Of a stretch of DNA of 64,000 nt, positions 38,592 through 49,500 are shown piece by piece. A program made the position numbers and the translations under genes. Every line of letters starts with the position of its first letter. Position 1 is the stretch's first letter. The stretch comes from Cyathus striatus (Eukaryota; Basidiomycota; Agaricomycetes; Agaricales; Nidulariaceae). The stretch spans positions 6,262,001 to 6,326,000 of the forward strand of contig JAOVFP010000006.1 of the NCBI GenBank assembly GCA_025738555.1. Direction: 5' to 3'. The notes beneath the pieces were generated by a model. The model made no database searches. It worked only from the letters and a program-made list of their open reading frames with translations, and had not been told where the DNA came from.

Positions 38592-39105
38592 TGGTCAATT
38601 TAAGCGTTTGTAGGCTCATTTTAAACGTATCGAGGAGGGTGTATTGTATACGAAATGTGATACAAATGCAGACTGATTTGAAAGAATTACAATAGTTTGA
38701 ATAGAAATTGTTAAATATATTGAAATATTCAATACTAAATTTAGACAGATCCAAGCAATTGATTTATACGTTCATAGGCTCATATTAAACAGGTCACTGA
38801 GGGTCCTTATCATACAAAACTTGATACGAATACGGATTGACTTGAAAGAGCTACAAGAGTTTTAATCGAAATTATTAATATATTCAAACAGAATGAATGG
38901 GTTTAATTACATATTCAGGCTGATCCAAGCGGTCAATTTAAACGTTCGTAGGCTCGTTACAAGCATGTTGTAAAAGGCCTGTACCATACAAAAAGTGATA
39001 TGAATACAGACTAATTTGAAAGAGTTACAACAACTTTAAAAGAAATTATTAAATGGATTCAAATGTTCAATAATATATTCAGACCAATACAAGCATCACA
39101 AATTA
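38592..39105. repeat. ~173-bp tandem repeat, three units, inside hAT-A copy 2
   Basis: Units begin near 38592, 38763 and 38936. Each reads (t)caattta.acgttcgtaggctc, a taccatacaaaa..tgatac block, a gacttgaaagagttacaa block, and ends cagaccaatacaagc-like. Divergence is moderate. Confidence 0.75.
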
Positions 39106-39245
39106 AATAAAAGTTGTATTAAGTCCAATATACAGTAGTATGGAACATGCCCATAGCACATGTAACCAGTATGTACTAGTGCAATCTGTCTATCTAAATA
39201 AGAAACGAGTGATTGTGATTTAGAGTAGGAATTTTATTGTCTGGG

Positions 39246-39633
39246 TGTTAGGATTTCACATTTATCTTATCTAATCCATATATCTTATCTTATCATAGTC
39301 ACCTGACATATATCACCTGACTTACAATGCGGACACCATGCATATTGACATGTGTTATTCATCAAGACTACGGGCACAGTCCACAGTTCGGCCATGCTTG
39401 TTACATACGTAGTACATGAGTTTGCACAGTAGAAGCACAGTAAACATGCGTTATAGTGTAGGTTAGATTACATGCAGTTTCCTCATGGACTTTCATTATA
39501 AATACGGTCATTTTAGTTAGATATTCCTTATTCTTGTGCTAGTTTATTCCAGACAAGCAATAAGATTCACTTCGCTTCCATATTTTCAAGTGTTTGAGTT
39601 CGACTTCGAGTTTTTGCTCGTGTGTCGCTAACA
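39246..39633 (+). repeat. Ty3-2 left LTR
   Basis: TGTTAGG...CTAACA. Identical to 45731-46118 except gtgtgtcgct versus gtctgtcact near the 3' end. Confidence 0.95.
39497..39540 (+). promoter_or_regulatory. Ty3-2 LTR TATA box and inferred transcript start
   Basis: TATAAATA at 39497-39504. The 11-mer ATTCTTGTGCT begins 33 nt downstream (39530-39540) and is complementary to the primer site, placing the RNA 5' end at about 39530 if priming is Tf1-like. The start is inferred. Confidence 0.6.
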
Positions 39634-39635
39634 AA

Positions 39636-39646
39636 AGCACAAGAAT
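39636..39646 (+). promoter_or_regulatory. Self-priming primer-binding site
   Basis: AGCACAAGAAT lies 2 nt after the left LTR and is the exact complement of LTR positions 39530-39540. No TGG-type tRNA primer site is present. This is the arrangement of Tf1-type elements, where the first 11 nt of the RNA prime reverse transcription. Confidence 0.65.
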
Positions 39647-40124
39647 CTACCTCGTTTCTCGACCTCGAACTCTCTCCCGCCGACCCCCGGCACACTTTTC
39701 TCTTTACCTCATTCCCCGTTCTTTGGACCTTCGGATCCTTAGATGTACACCCCATTCGATAGACTTGTTCGTTGTGCTTGGACGCACAAGAGGATAGAGT
39801 AATGTTGAGCCCGACTCTTCCGAATTACCGAACATCTTAGGCCCTCTGCCTTGAGTTTGGCACGGCGCCAGTGACTGGGGAGGCTACCACGTGTTGCCCC
39901 AGCTGGTTCTATCTGCAAATCGGTGTGCGTGAGACTTAGGACGTCTCACTAGTCTCTGAGCCCCTTCAAAAGCATCTGTTACCTAGTCTTTCATTCTGGC
40001 ACCTGTCACCCGTTCCCAAACCCTCCGTACTCTCTGTAACCGATCCTATCACATTCCCTCATCCTCCACGCCAATCTACACCCCTCAATCTCGCCCTACC
40101 CCTTACACTTGTAATTTGAGAGCT

Positions 40125-40418
40125 ATGTCGGTGGACTCCGACGACTCAGATTTCGATCCCAACACATACCTTCCACTCCATCAAATCCCTAATTACATTC
40201 CACCTCCACCTCGCCCCGTTATCCCTATTCCCCGTATCCTCACCATCATCACCAAATTAGGACACGACGACAGTCTGAGATTCAGTACTCCCACCCGATA
40301 CATATCTCTATTTCCACAGGATTTCTATTCTCCATTAGGATATGAAACCCTTCTTAACACTGTTCACAATGACGATAGAGAACTTCCTACTCCTACTTAC
40401 CCCGATTTCGAATTGTAA
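40125..40418 (+). CDS. Ty3-2 upstream ORF, 97 aa, unknown
   Basis: ATG 40125 (SVDSDDSDFDPNTY) to TAA 40416-40418; an upstream TTG at 40116 is not needed. Acidic start, then a proline-rich stretch (YIPPPPRPVIPIPRI). No domain recognised. Its stop lies only 2 nt before the gag ATG (40421), so ribosomes reaching gag would have to skip it, reinitiate or initiate internally. It may be a small leader protein or a translational control ORF. It has no counterpart that I can see in Ty3-1. Confidence 0.45.
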   Translation: MSVDSDDSDFDPNTYLPLHQIPNYIPPPPRPVIPIPRILTIITKLGHDDSLRFSTPTRYISLFPQDFYSPLGYETLLNTVHNDDRELPTPTYPDFEL

Positions 40419-40420
40419 AA

Positions 40421-41773
40421 ATGGATACACCAGGAAACCCATGGAACCAGGTACCAGTACCTGGAACAGCTTATATTAATAATCCCGGAACACATCATAC
40501 CACTCTGACAATTCATACGGAAGCTCCTACCCCACAGGGATCTCCTTCACCCCTCATGTTACCAGTAAATTTCGGACAACCCCCTCCTAATACCCCCAAC
40601 CAACCACCACCACCCCCTCCACCTAACCCTCCGACCTCAGCCGAGCAAGGAGGTTGGGTCCATATGATCGCAGATGCTATTAGATTCGTCGGCAGAGGTA
40701 TTTTCAGATTACACGCCCCTGTAATTGAAACTGCCGAAGCCACTTCTATGATGGCAAGAAGGCAATGTGACGCAGTCACAGATAAGGCTCTTAAAATCGA
40801 AAAGCCTGAGAAATACACAGGAGATCGTAAACATGCGAGAGCTTGGATGAGATCGCTGGAGTCTTACTTCACCGGATCTCGTGTTAATCCCCTTGAGCAT
40901 GAAATGAAGATAAGGTTTATGTTGAGCCTTATAGACGGATCAAAAAATCAAACAGCAGCTAGCTGGGTTGATCGAATTATGGTAATCATGGAACAGACTC
41001 CTGGAACCAAGTATGAACAAATTAAGGAGGATTTTTTACATTTTTTCGGAGTATATTCAGAAATTCAGGACGCTCAGGATGAACTCGACAACTTATACAT
41101 GGGACGCTGGACAGTCGAAGAATTCACAGTTAGATTCTCGACTATTGCCAGACGAACAGGATATAACGACGCCGCAGTTATTAGGAAATACAAGGACAAA
41201 CTAGACCCCCGGTTACTTGAAATGATCGTTATGCGAGGAACTCCGGACACCCTCCAAAAATGGTACGACACAGCTCAGGAAATTGATCGAGAACATCGGA
41301 ATATTTTTAGAAACAAAAACCCATGACAAGGACAACAATTTAACTCCGGACAGAACCAGAACTACGGACAACGACAAGGCGTGCAGAATACCCAACAGGG
41401 CAGACCACGACTAAATCAATTCCAACCTCAGAACCAAGGACCCTGTTTCCCCCAGAACCCTGCACCTCCCCCTAACCGAGCCAACCTTACGGTATCACAA
41501 GGAGGAGACCGCATGGACATCGATACCCTGAAACGTGAAGGACGATGCTTTTATTGTAAGGACAAAGGACACATGGCCAATGCATGCCCTAAAAAGCAAA
41601 ATCGAGGCCCTTATGTACAACGAAATAATAATATAGACAATACTTATGTAAATAATTCGGTACCAGTAGCATCTACCAGTAGCATTGTAGAATTACCGGA
41701 CACTACTAAACTATCGGAGGAACAATGTGCTTTACTAATGGCTCAACTGGGTTTTCCCCAAGGCCAGCAGTGA
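40421..41773 (+). pseudogene. gag: Ty3-2 gag (one in-frame TGA)
   Basis: ATG 40421. Order: Pro-rich N-terminus (residues 1-75), retrotransposon capsid domain (KYTGDRKHARAWMRSLE near 40811 to about 41300), a Gln/Asn-rich linker, the CCHC knuckle CFYCKDKGHMANAC (41546-41587) and a C-terminal tail. TGA at 41324-41326 interrupts NP.QGQQ; CGA (Arg) is the one-step precursor at a CpG. 451 codons in all. The final 49 nt overlap pol in the -1 frame, with a GGTTTTCCCC stretch in the overlap but no canonical slippery heptamer. Confidence 0.85.
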
Positions 41774-44700
41774 GCGCGAACTTGCCGGCCTCTATTTATA
41801 TAGCTTCTTCTGTAACTGTACCTACAATTGATCTGGAATCTAAGTTCGTATCGTTCAAGAAAAAGATATCACAGCGCACCTTCCCTGATCAGGAAGTAAA
41901 ACCTGGAAACGTGTATTGGGTTGCATGGAGATTAAAAGACCAGACATCGGAACTTGCTTTAGCCTCGCTTGCAATTTGGACACATTCGAAACAGAAACTA
42001 GAAGTAACTCCTAAAACAGTTAATGAATTGAATGATCTTTCAGACCAAGATATAATTCAAGCATTAAACGAATTAAAAGGACCCAAAAGATTCATTAGAG
42101 GATCTAATGGAAATCAAATGGATCTCGATCTAATGATTACCACTTTGGATACTCAACGAACTTATGGGCTTAAAGCATTACTTGACAGTGGAAGTACCGG
42201 AACATGTATTGATCGGAAATTTGTAGAAAACAACAATATCACAACAAAGAAACTCCCACGGCCTACTCCTGTTTATAATGCCAATGGAACTTTAAATAGT
42301 GATGGAGCTATTACCGATTATGTTGAACTTCGAGTCCGACTAGGAAGACATGTAGAAATAATTCAATTCGCCATTTCTAATCTTGGAAAAGCATCCATGT
42401 TTATCGGACACGACTGGCTTAAGATTCATAATCCAGAAATAGATTGGAAGGAAAATACGATCAAATTCACACGTTGTCCAATAGAATGTACTCCGTTAAT
42501 CAACACCATGAATCCAGAAGAAGATGAATCAGATTTAGATGAACCAATCAATCTAGAAACAGATGATTGAATTATTGCAGTAAATCTATTCGAACAAATT
42601 GAAATACGAGCATTCCAAACAACTGCTTCCAAAATTGCTGAAGCACAAAATCAGCAGAAACCTAAGAAGCATTGGAAGGAAACTATTCCCATGTATTATC
42701 ATGAATTCGAAAAAGTATTTGCCAAGGAATCATTCGATAAACTTCCACCACGACGACCATGGGACCATGCCATTGAATTATTACCTGGAGCTACTTCATT
42801 CGATTGTAAAATCTATCCTTTAAATCTAGATGAACAAAAACAACTCAATGAATTTTTAGATGAAAATCTGAATTCTGGACGCATTCGACCTTCAAAATCA
42901 CCCTGGGCATCTCCGTTCTTTTTTATTAAAAAGAAGGATGGATCACTTCGACCAATCCAAGATTATCGAAAGTTAAATGAAATGACGGTCAAAAATAGAT
43001 ACCCCTTACCGTTGATTCAGGAACTAGTAGATAAATTAAAGAAAGCACGTTACTTTACTAAATTGGATATTCGATGGGGATACAACAATGTCAGAATCAA
43101 GGAAGGAGACGAACAATATGCTGCGTTTAGAACTAATCGAGGATTATTCGAACCTTTAGTTATGTTCTTCGGTCTTACCAATTCCCCGGCCACTTTCCAA
43201 ACCATGATGAATGATATTTTCAGAATGGAGATTAATGAAGGAACAGTAATCGTTTATATGGATGATATCCTTATTTTTATGGAAACCTTAGAAGAACATC
43301 AAAAGATGGTAAAACGTGTTCTTAGGAAATTAGAAAAACATGAATTATTTCTTAAACTGGAAAAATGTTTCTTCGAAAAAGCTGAAGTCGAATACCTTGG
43401 CCTTATTATCTCTAAGAATTCTGTATGAATGGATTCTGAAAAGGTTAAGGCAATAGTTGATTGGCCAGTTCCAAATAATAAAAGGGAACTTCAACAATTT
43501 TTAGGTTTCATTAACTTTTATCAACAGTTTATAGAAGGATTCGCAAAAATCGCCAAACCACTCCATGAGCTCACAGGAAAAAACGAATGGAAATGGGAAT
43601 TAGATCAAGCCCTCACATTTTCTCAACTCAAAGATCAAATCATTTCGGCACCAATTCTAGCAATGCCAAATGATGATGGAAAATACCGAGTAGAAGCCGA
43701 CTCATCAGATTTTGCAAATGGAGCAATCCTATCTCAAGAACAATCTGATGGAAAATGGAAGCCGATTGCCTTTTTATCTCATGCATTAAGTCCAACAGAA
43801 CGAAATTATGAGATTTATGATAAGGAAATGCTTGCGATCATGAGAGCCTTGGATACCTGGCGACAATATCTTCTAGGAGCCAAACAGATTTTTGAGATCT
43901 GGACTGATCATAAGAATCTTCAATATTTTAGAAAACCGCAAAAATTAAATAGACGCCAAGCATGATGGAATACCGAACTACAGGAATTTCACTATACATT
44001 ACATCATAAGCCGGGAAATCAAATGACCAAAGCAGATCTATTATCACGAAGAGCAGGACACAATCAAGGAGATCAAGATAATGAAGATCTTGTATTACTT
44101 AAACCGGAACATTTTAGACAGATCTACAAAGTCCATGGAGAAGATGAAGAAATTATGGAACAAATTCGTAAATCTAGAAAAAACCGGGATAAAGAAGTAA
44201 TTAAGATGCTTAATCTTAAATCTAAAGATTGGATCGAATCTCAAGAAGGTATTATCACATGGAAGGAACGTGTCTATGTTCCTAAAAATGCCAAACTAAG
44301 GGAACGCATAATTAGACTTTGTCACGACTCGGAAATATCAGGACATCGAGGAGAATACAAAACAATGGAACTGATCACAAGGGACTATTGGTGGCCTAGA
44401 CTCATGGCGGACATAAAGAAATACGTATCTGGATGTGAAGCATGTCAGAGAACGAATATTCATAGATCCGCTCCAGTCGGGAAACTTATTCCGAACAACG
44501 TACCTGAACATCCTTGGCATACGATATCCATCGACTTTGTAGGACCACTTCCATTATCAGAAGGTTTTGATTTTTTAATGGTAGTTGTTGATCAATTCAC
44601 GAAAATGGCCGCTTTTATACCATGTAATAAAGAAATCAACAGCGCAGGAGTAGCGGAAAAATATCTTCAAAATATATTCAAACATTATGGTGTCCCAAAA

Positions 44701-45573
44701 CGAGTAATCAGTGATCGAGGATCGCAATTCGCTTCATTTTTCACCAAGGAATTAACAAGACAACTTGGTGTTCATATGAATCTATCAACGGCTTACCGAC
44801 CACAAACCAATGGACAAACAGAAAGGGTAAATCAAGAAATAGAACAATACATGCGGATTTATGTAAATTATGATCAAGACGATTGGGCCCGAAAAACGGA
44901 TGTTTGCCAATTTAATTATAATAATACTGTTCATAGGACAACCGGATACACCCCATTTTATTTAATGTACGGATACCACCCTTACACAGGAATTAGACCA
45001 TCTGGGAAAACAAGAGCCATAGGTGTTGAAGAATTCATTAAAACAATGGAAAAGGCAAGGGAAAACGCGAAAGTAGCCTTATCCTTGGCAAATGAAACCA
45101 TGGGATGCTATTATGATAAGCATCGAAAAGAAGCACCCGAATATCAAATTGGTGATAAAGTTTACCTAGAAGGCATTAACATTAAATCCGATCGACCGGT
45201 TTCAAAGCTGGATGACAAACGTTACGGACCCTTTAAAATTATCGAAAGAGTTGCACCATCTGTCTATAAACTTGAACTACCAAAATCATGGAATAGAAAG
45301 AATCCAACTTTTAATGTAGAATTATTATCTAAATTCACGGCGGCTCAATATTCATCGCAGAAAAAACCTAAACCACCACCTGCTATTTTAGTGGATGATC
45401 AAGAACAATACGAAGTGGAATCCATTTTAGCATGGAAAAAGAACTGAAAACATGTTTTATATAAAATTAAATGGAAGGGTTACTCAATGGAGGATTGCAC
45501 TTGGGAACCGATTGATGCACTAACGCACCAATTTTATTATTCCAAACTACTATCATGTTTTCCGATGAAGTAA
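41725..45573 (+). pseudogene. pol: Ty3-2 pol: PR-RT-RNase H-integrase-chromodomain (four in-frame TGA)
   Basis: One continuous frame of about 1,283 codons. Protease LLDSGSTGTCID (42179 on); RT with [16 protein letters not shown] and catalytic YMDDILIF (43255-43278); RNase H VEADSSDFANGAIL and TDHKNLQYF; integrase zinc finger (H..SGH, CEACQR), IDFVG (44530), SDRGSQF (44711) and TERVN (44819), so D, D and E are present; chromodomain YKIKWKGYSMEDCTWEP (45460-45512). TGA codons at 42568, 43426, 43963 and 45445 all fall where related elements usually have arginine (DRI, VRMD, RRQARW, NRK). Otherwise intact. It makes and integrates the cDNA; the chromodomain directs integration to marked chromatin in relatives. 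Confidence 0.9.
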
Positions 45574-45692
45574 CCCTCATTCTTTACTGTCTTGCGATCT
45601 TTTCCTCCTGCCTCGCCGTTTTCATTATCGGCAAACTCCTCCCGATACTCCTCCTCTTTGTCTGCGATTATTATTACCCCCGAAGATCATAG
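45555..45692 (+). CDS. 45-aa single-span membrane ORF overlapping the end of Ty3-2 pol
   Basis: ATG 45555, TAG 45690-45692, overlapping the last 19 nt of pol in another frame. It has a short acidic start (MFSDE), about 28 mostly hydrophobic residues (LILYCLAIFSS...LLLFV) with one central Lys, then a charged and tyrosine-rich end (CDYYYPRRS). It is in the env position but far too small and without env motifs. No homologue known to me; it could be chance, as T at second codon position gives hydrophobic residues. Confidence 0.35.
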   Translation: MFSDEVTLILYCLAIFSSCLAVFIIGKLLPILLLFVCDYYYPRRS

Positions 45693-45712
45693 AAAATGTT
45701 GTGAGGACACGA

Positions 45713-45730
45713 CCTTTAAAGGGGGGGTAA
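45713..45730 (+). promoter_or_regulatory. Ty3-2 polypurine tract
   Basis: TTTAAAGGGGGGGTAA directly before the right LTR (TGTTAG at 45731), the plus-strand primer site. Confidence 0.8.
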
Positions 45731-46118
45731 TGTTAGGATTTCACATTTATCTTATCTAATCCATATATCTTATCTTATCATAGTCACCTGACATATATCA
45801 CCTGACTTACAATGCGGACACCATGCATATTGACATGTGTTATTCATCAAGACTACGGGCACAGTCCACAGTTCGGCCATGCTTGTTACATACGTAGTAC
45901 ATGAGTTTGCACAGTAGAAGCACAGTAAACATGCGTTATAGTGTAGGTTAGATTACATGCAGTTTCCTCATGGACTTTCATTATAAATACGGTCATTTTA
46001 GTTAGATATTCCTTATTCTTGTGCTAGTTTATTCCAGACAAGCAATAAGATTCACTTCGCTTCCATATTTTCAAGTGTTTGAGTTCGACTTCGAGTTTTT
46101 GCTCGTCTGTCACTAACA
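45731..46118 (+). repeat. Ty3-2 right LTR
   Basis: 388 bp, near-identical to 39246-39633, followed by TSD ctggg. Confidence 0.95.
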
Positions 46119-46562
46119 CTGGGTACACGGAAAGAGGCAAACAATATCATTCATAGAAACTGAACAGAATGGCCTAAAAATACAAATTTAGGGTCGTTAC
46201 GACCGTGAAGTGTAGTTCTATTCAGGTATCTAATATCGATAACATACGAAATAAATTGGAGTCGCAATGTTAGTTTTAATGAATTGTATAATATTATATC
46301 ACATAAGCTCAACCCCGCAAGCTGAACAAAATGCAAAACCGAGTTTTCCTGTAAACACAAACACTTTATGCAGTTATGTACACTATGCACTTAATAAAAG
46401 GTATTATGCTTATGGTAACTTCATTCCTGTCATTTTTATTCAATACACTACCTACGGGTACCTGTGGGTTACGGGTCTCGAAGACCTGACCCATACCTGT
46501 ACCCGCCGGTACCCTTACCCGTGACCCATGCGGGTATGGTGTACCCATGCATTTGCCTAGTG

Positions 46563-49500
46563 GCACTAAGGCTCCAACTATATAGTATATGTATACTCTG
46601 AAAGGCGTAAATATACATATATGGTTTCTACACACTATTTAACTGTATATAACTAGTATATAGACAGATAGATCATGTGCATCCAAAATGTCACATGTTA
46701 CTGACATGACCGTGCTTCTTCTGCTTCATTGTTGGCGGATTGGCATCAAGAAGTCCATCACGAATCCATACTTTTGCTAGAAGTGCTTTGCGTATAGTTT
46801 CTGCTTTGAGTGAACTTCGAAGATCTGAGCAAATGTGGCGAGACTTTGAAAATACCCGTTCAACAGAAACACTAGTAGCAGGTATAACAAGAAAGTCGCG
46901 TGCCATTCTGGAAAGTGTAGGAAAGGAATGGCAGTGCTTCTATAGAATTCATTAGTTCGACAGCTCAGCTATTTTAGCTATATCACAATATTAATAACGT
47001 ACCTTCCACCATGAAAGGGGGTCATTTAAGTCACACGTCCCTCCTTCGAAGCGAAGGTAACGTTCTACTTCATCCTTCCAACTTTCCTTTATCATTACCA
47101 ACCTCTCTGGTACGAAGGCATCAACATTGCACACATTTTCTAACCAGTTATTCTCTGTAGTGCTCGCTGTTTTCTTATTGCTCTGTGACTGTTCTTGATC
47201 TTTCAACGGTGAGTTCTTGTAGTAGGTTTGCGCAACATGAGTAAATAAAACAGTGGCCTTTTCAACAGCTTCATCCTGTTCTTTTTGAAATGCTATCCCT
47301 TGTCCAACGTTACGAACCATTGTTTTGAACCAATTTGCTCGCAAATTCGGATGAAGAACTAAAAGAAATATAATAGATAAGTAATCGTTATTATGAAGAT
47401 CTAATATTGTTACTTACTCGTTCCTATTATATAGTACTGATTTCCGATGGCGGCAGATTTGTACTTCTGCAACTTTTCGTTTGCACTCGATGCAGCAGTT
47501 TGCACTTTAAAGGAAAGCTTATTATCATTCATAGCCTTCAAGAGATGTCGCTCCATTACTTCATAGAGAGGAAGCACGAAAGGAATGGTAGGATGTGAAG
47601 ATGTTGACATTTGCTCAGTCACTTTGGTGAAGGGCTGTCAACGTAAACATATATTTGAATAGGTTTTATAATCTTAAAGTAGCTGGTACATACCTCAAGA
47701 AGATCCGCAATTCTTTCCAAGTATTTCCAGGAATCAGATGTCAAGACCTGTCCACGTAGCGCTGGTATGTCGAATGTCCATTTGTCAATCGCCTTAAATG
47801 ACAATTGTCACTAACTCTCGGCTGGAGCATTTAATTTACGCAACTCACCTCTTTTAGTAGCAACCCCCTTCGAATCATTGCATGTGTGTAGTTCCAACGT
47901 GTACGTACATCATGTACTACCATTAACCGTTGCTTCCTCAAATCATCTGGATATAGTGATTTCGAAATTTTGAAGAACAGCAATCGACGCTGTGGAGAAG
48001 AAACAATTTTTGTTGTAATAAAGCGTAGCTTTTCATAATTCTGTAAGTAAAATTTGACACAGAAAGGAATCCAGTACTTACACGTTTCACGGGACTTGTC
48101 CCAATGGATTGATTCTCATCTTCAGCTATATTTAGCTCTTCATCGCTTTCAATAGAACTTTCTTCAAATGTTTCACTGTCGAGTTGTATCTGCTCCGGAT
48201 CGTTGTCGATATCATAGTGAATAGGTTGATCTTTAGAGGATGTATAATGATCCTCTTTTTCGGGGTCATCTGCCTCTCCAAGACCATTCAAAAATGACTG
48301 TACAACAAGGTTAACAACATGCGCGATGCATCGAATGTGACAATCAGGTGTGTATGAAACCCCATAGCGTTTTAGCAGCTCTCGTGCTACATCTCTAACC
48401 AGGACTTCATTTACAGATGCGTTATCAGTTGTTAGGCTAATAAAGTATAGGAAAGCGAAATTAATTTTATGAGTGCCATGGAAAAGAGCTAGAGACTTAT
48501 CTTGTCTAAACCGCCTCGACACCTAGCACTCTCGACAAATGCTCGAGCTGCATAAGCACCCTCATGTTCCTTGTCCTCAAGGACTTTGAAATCGACAACC
48601 CGTTGAATGATTTCCCAGTCGGCATTAATAAATGTACCAATGGTGCATGCAAACGAGTACACCATTTGCTTGGTTGTCCATGTGTCAGTGGCATACGCGA
48701 CCTTCGACTGTACTCTCTAATTAATAATCTAGACTTAGTAAATTAATTTACACATATATTAGAATTTTCTTACTGTGAATTCGCGCACAACTTGTCCATG
48801 TAACTCGCTGAAGATGTGAGCCAGCTGATTCCGCACTGTTTGATCTGAAGGAAGTGTATAATTAATCTTAAGATATTTGAAGAGAAGTCGAAGAGATGGG
48901 GCTTCTCCAGTGGTCCAAGGAAGGCTTTCATCGAGTATCCAGGCTGAGAAGAGACGGAGGAACCCTTTTTTCGTCACAACAGCAGCTGGGTTGAGTTCTC
49001 CTTCTCGTAGATACGATTCCATAAACTCAGCACTTTTCTTGTAATTAAAATCAGCTGCCTTAGGCTTTTTTTCGCTATCATTTTCCTCCACAATAGCACG
49101 CTTCTTCTGGCATTCAGTAGCGTGGCTAGCCAGATTATTTAACTTAGGTAATGTCCCTTCATCGTCAAATGCCACATTCTTTCCTTCAGCAGTTCTTTGA
49201 ACGGTCCGAAGGCTGAAAAGATTGTAATGAGCACGATACATTACATTTATATGAACAGCCTTACCAGGAACAGTAGCAACATTGGAATTGCCAACGTTTG
49301 CTTCCGTTCTTGCCTTTGGTTGCAATAGGGTCATGGAAATATTGCAGACTTGCATTCAAAGGCCCTGGTCGCTGTCCTTGTTTCTGCTCACGTTCCTCAA
49401 CAGCTCGAAGTGCCGACTTCCCATCGGATTCATCTCCAGAATCTGAGATCTCAGATGGGTCTTTCAATTCAGTTCCTTTCAATCCTCGCACAGCTTTACT

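Larger units (their letters stand above)
39246..46118 (+). mobile_element. Ty3-2: young, full-length chromodomain Ty3/gypsy retrotransposon (Tf1/sushi-like)
   Basis: 388-bp LTRs at 39246-39633 and 45731-46118 differ at two positions by eye. The 5-bp TSD is ctggg (39241-39245 and 46119-46123). Internal order: self-priming PBS, upstream ORF, gag, pol (PR-RT-RH-IN-chromodomain), small membrane ORF, polypurine tract. Key catalytic residues are present and only five in-frame TGA codons spoil the frames. Its insertion into hAT-A copy 2 is therefore recent. Confidence 0.95.
38423..46559 (+). mobile_element. hAT-A copy 2, non-autonomous, carrying Ty3-2
   Basis: Left end TAGGCAACGTCATGGGT and right end acccatgcatttgccta (46543-46559) form inverted repeats (14/17). 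Subterminal ACCCAT/ATGGGT words fill 38430-38570 and 46440-46558. Flank gtgccttt on the left compares with gtgcctac at 50905-50912 once hAT-B is removed. Own sequence is about 1.26 kb (38423-39245 and 46124-46559) without a transposase. The rest is Ty3-2. Confidence 0.7.

Noticed and set aside
41725..41773. Canonical -1 slippery heptamer in the Ty3-2 gag-pol overlap
   Set aside because: GGTTTTCCCC does not fit X XXY YYZ in the gag frame; the overlap is real but the mechanism is not shown.
41324..45447. TGA read as tryptophan (alternative code) in Ty3-2
   Set aside because: The positions fit arginine CGA better, ordinary TGG tryptophans abound in the same proteins, and the intact hAT-B transposase ends with TGA as its stop.
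46267..46635. Short frames in both strands around 46.3-46.6 kb
   Set aside because: They lie in the hAT-A terminal region with ACCCGT/GGGTA words and have no family signal.
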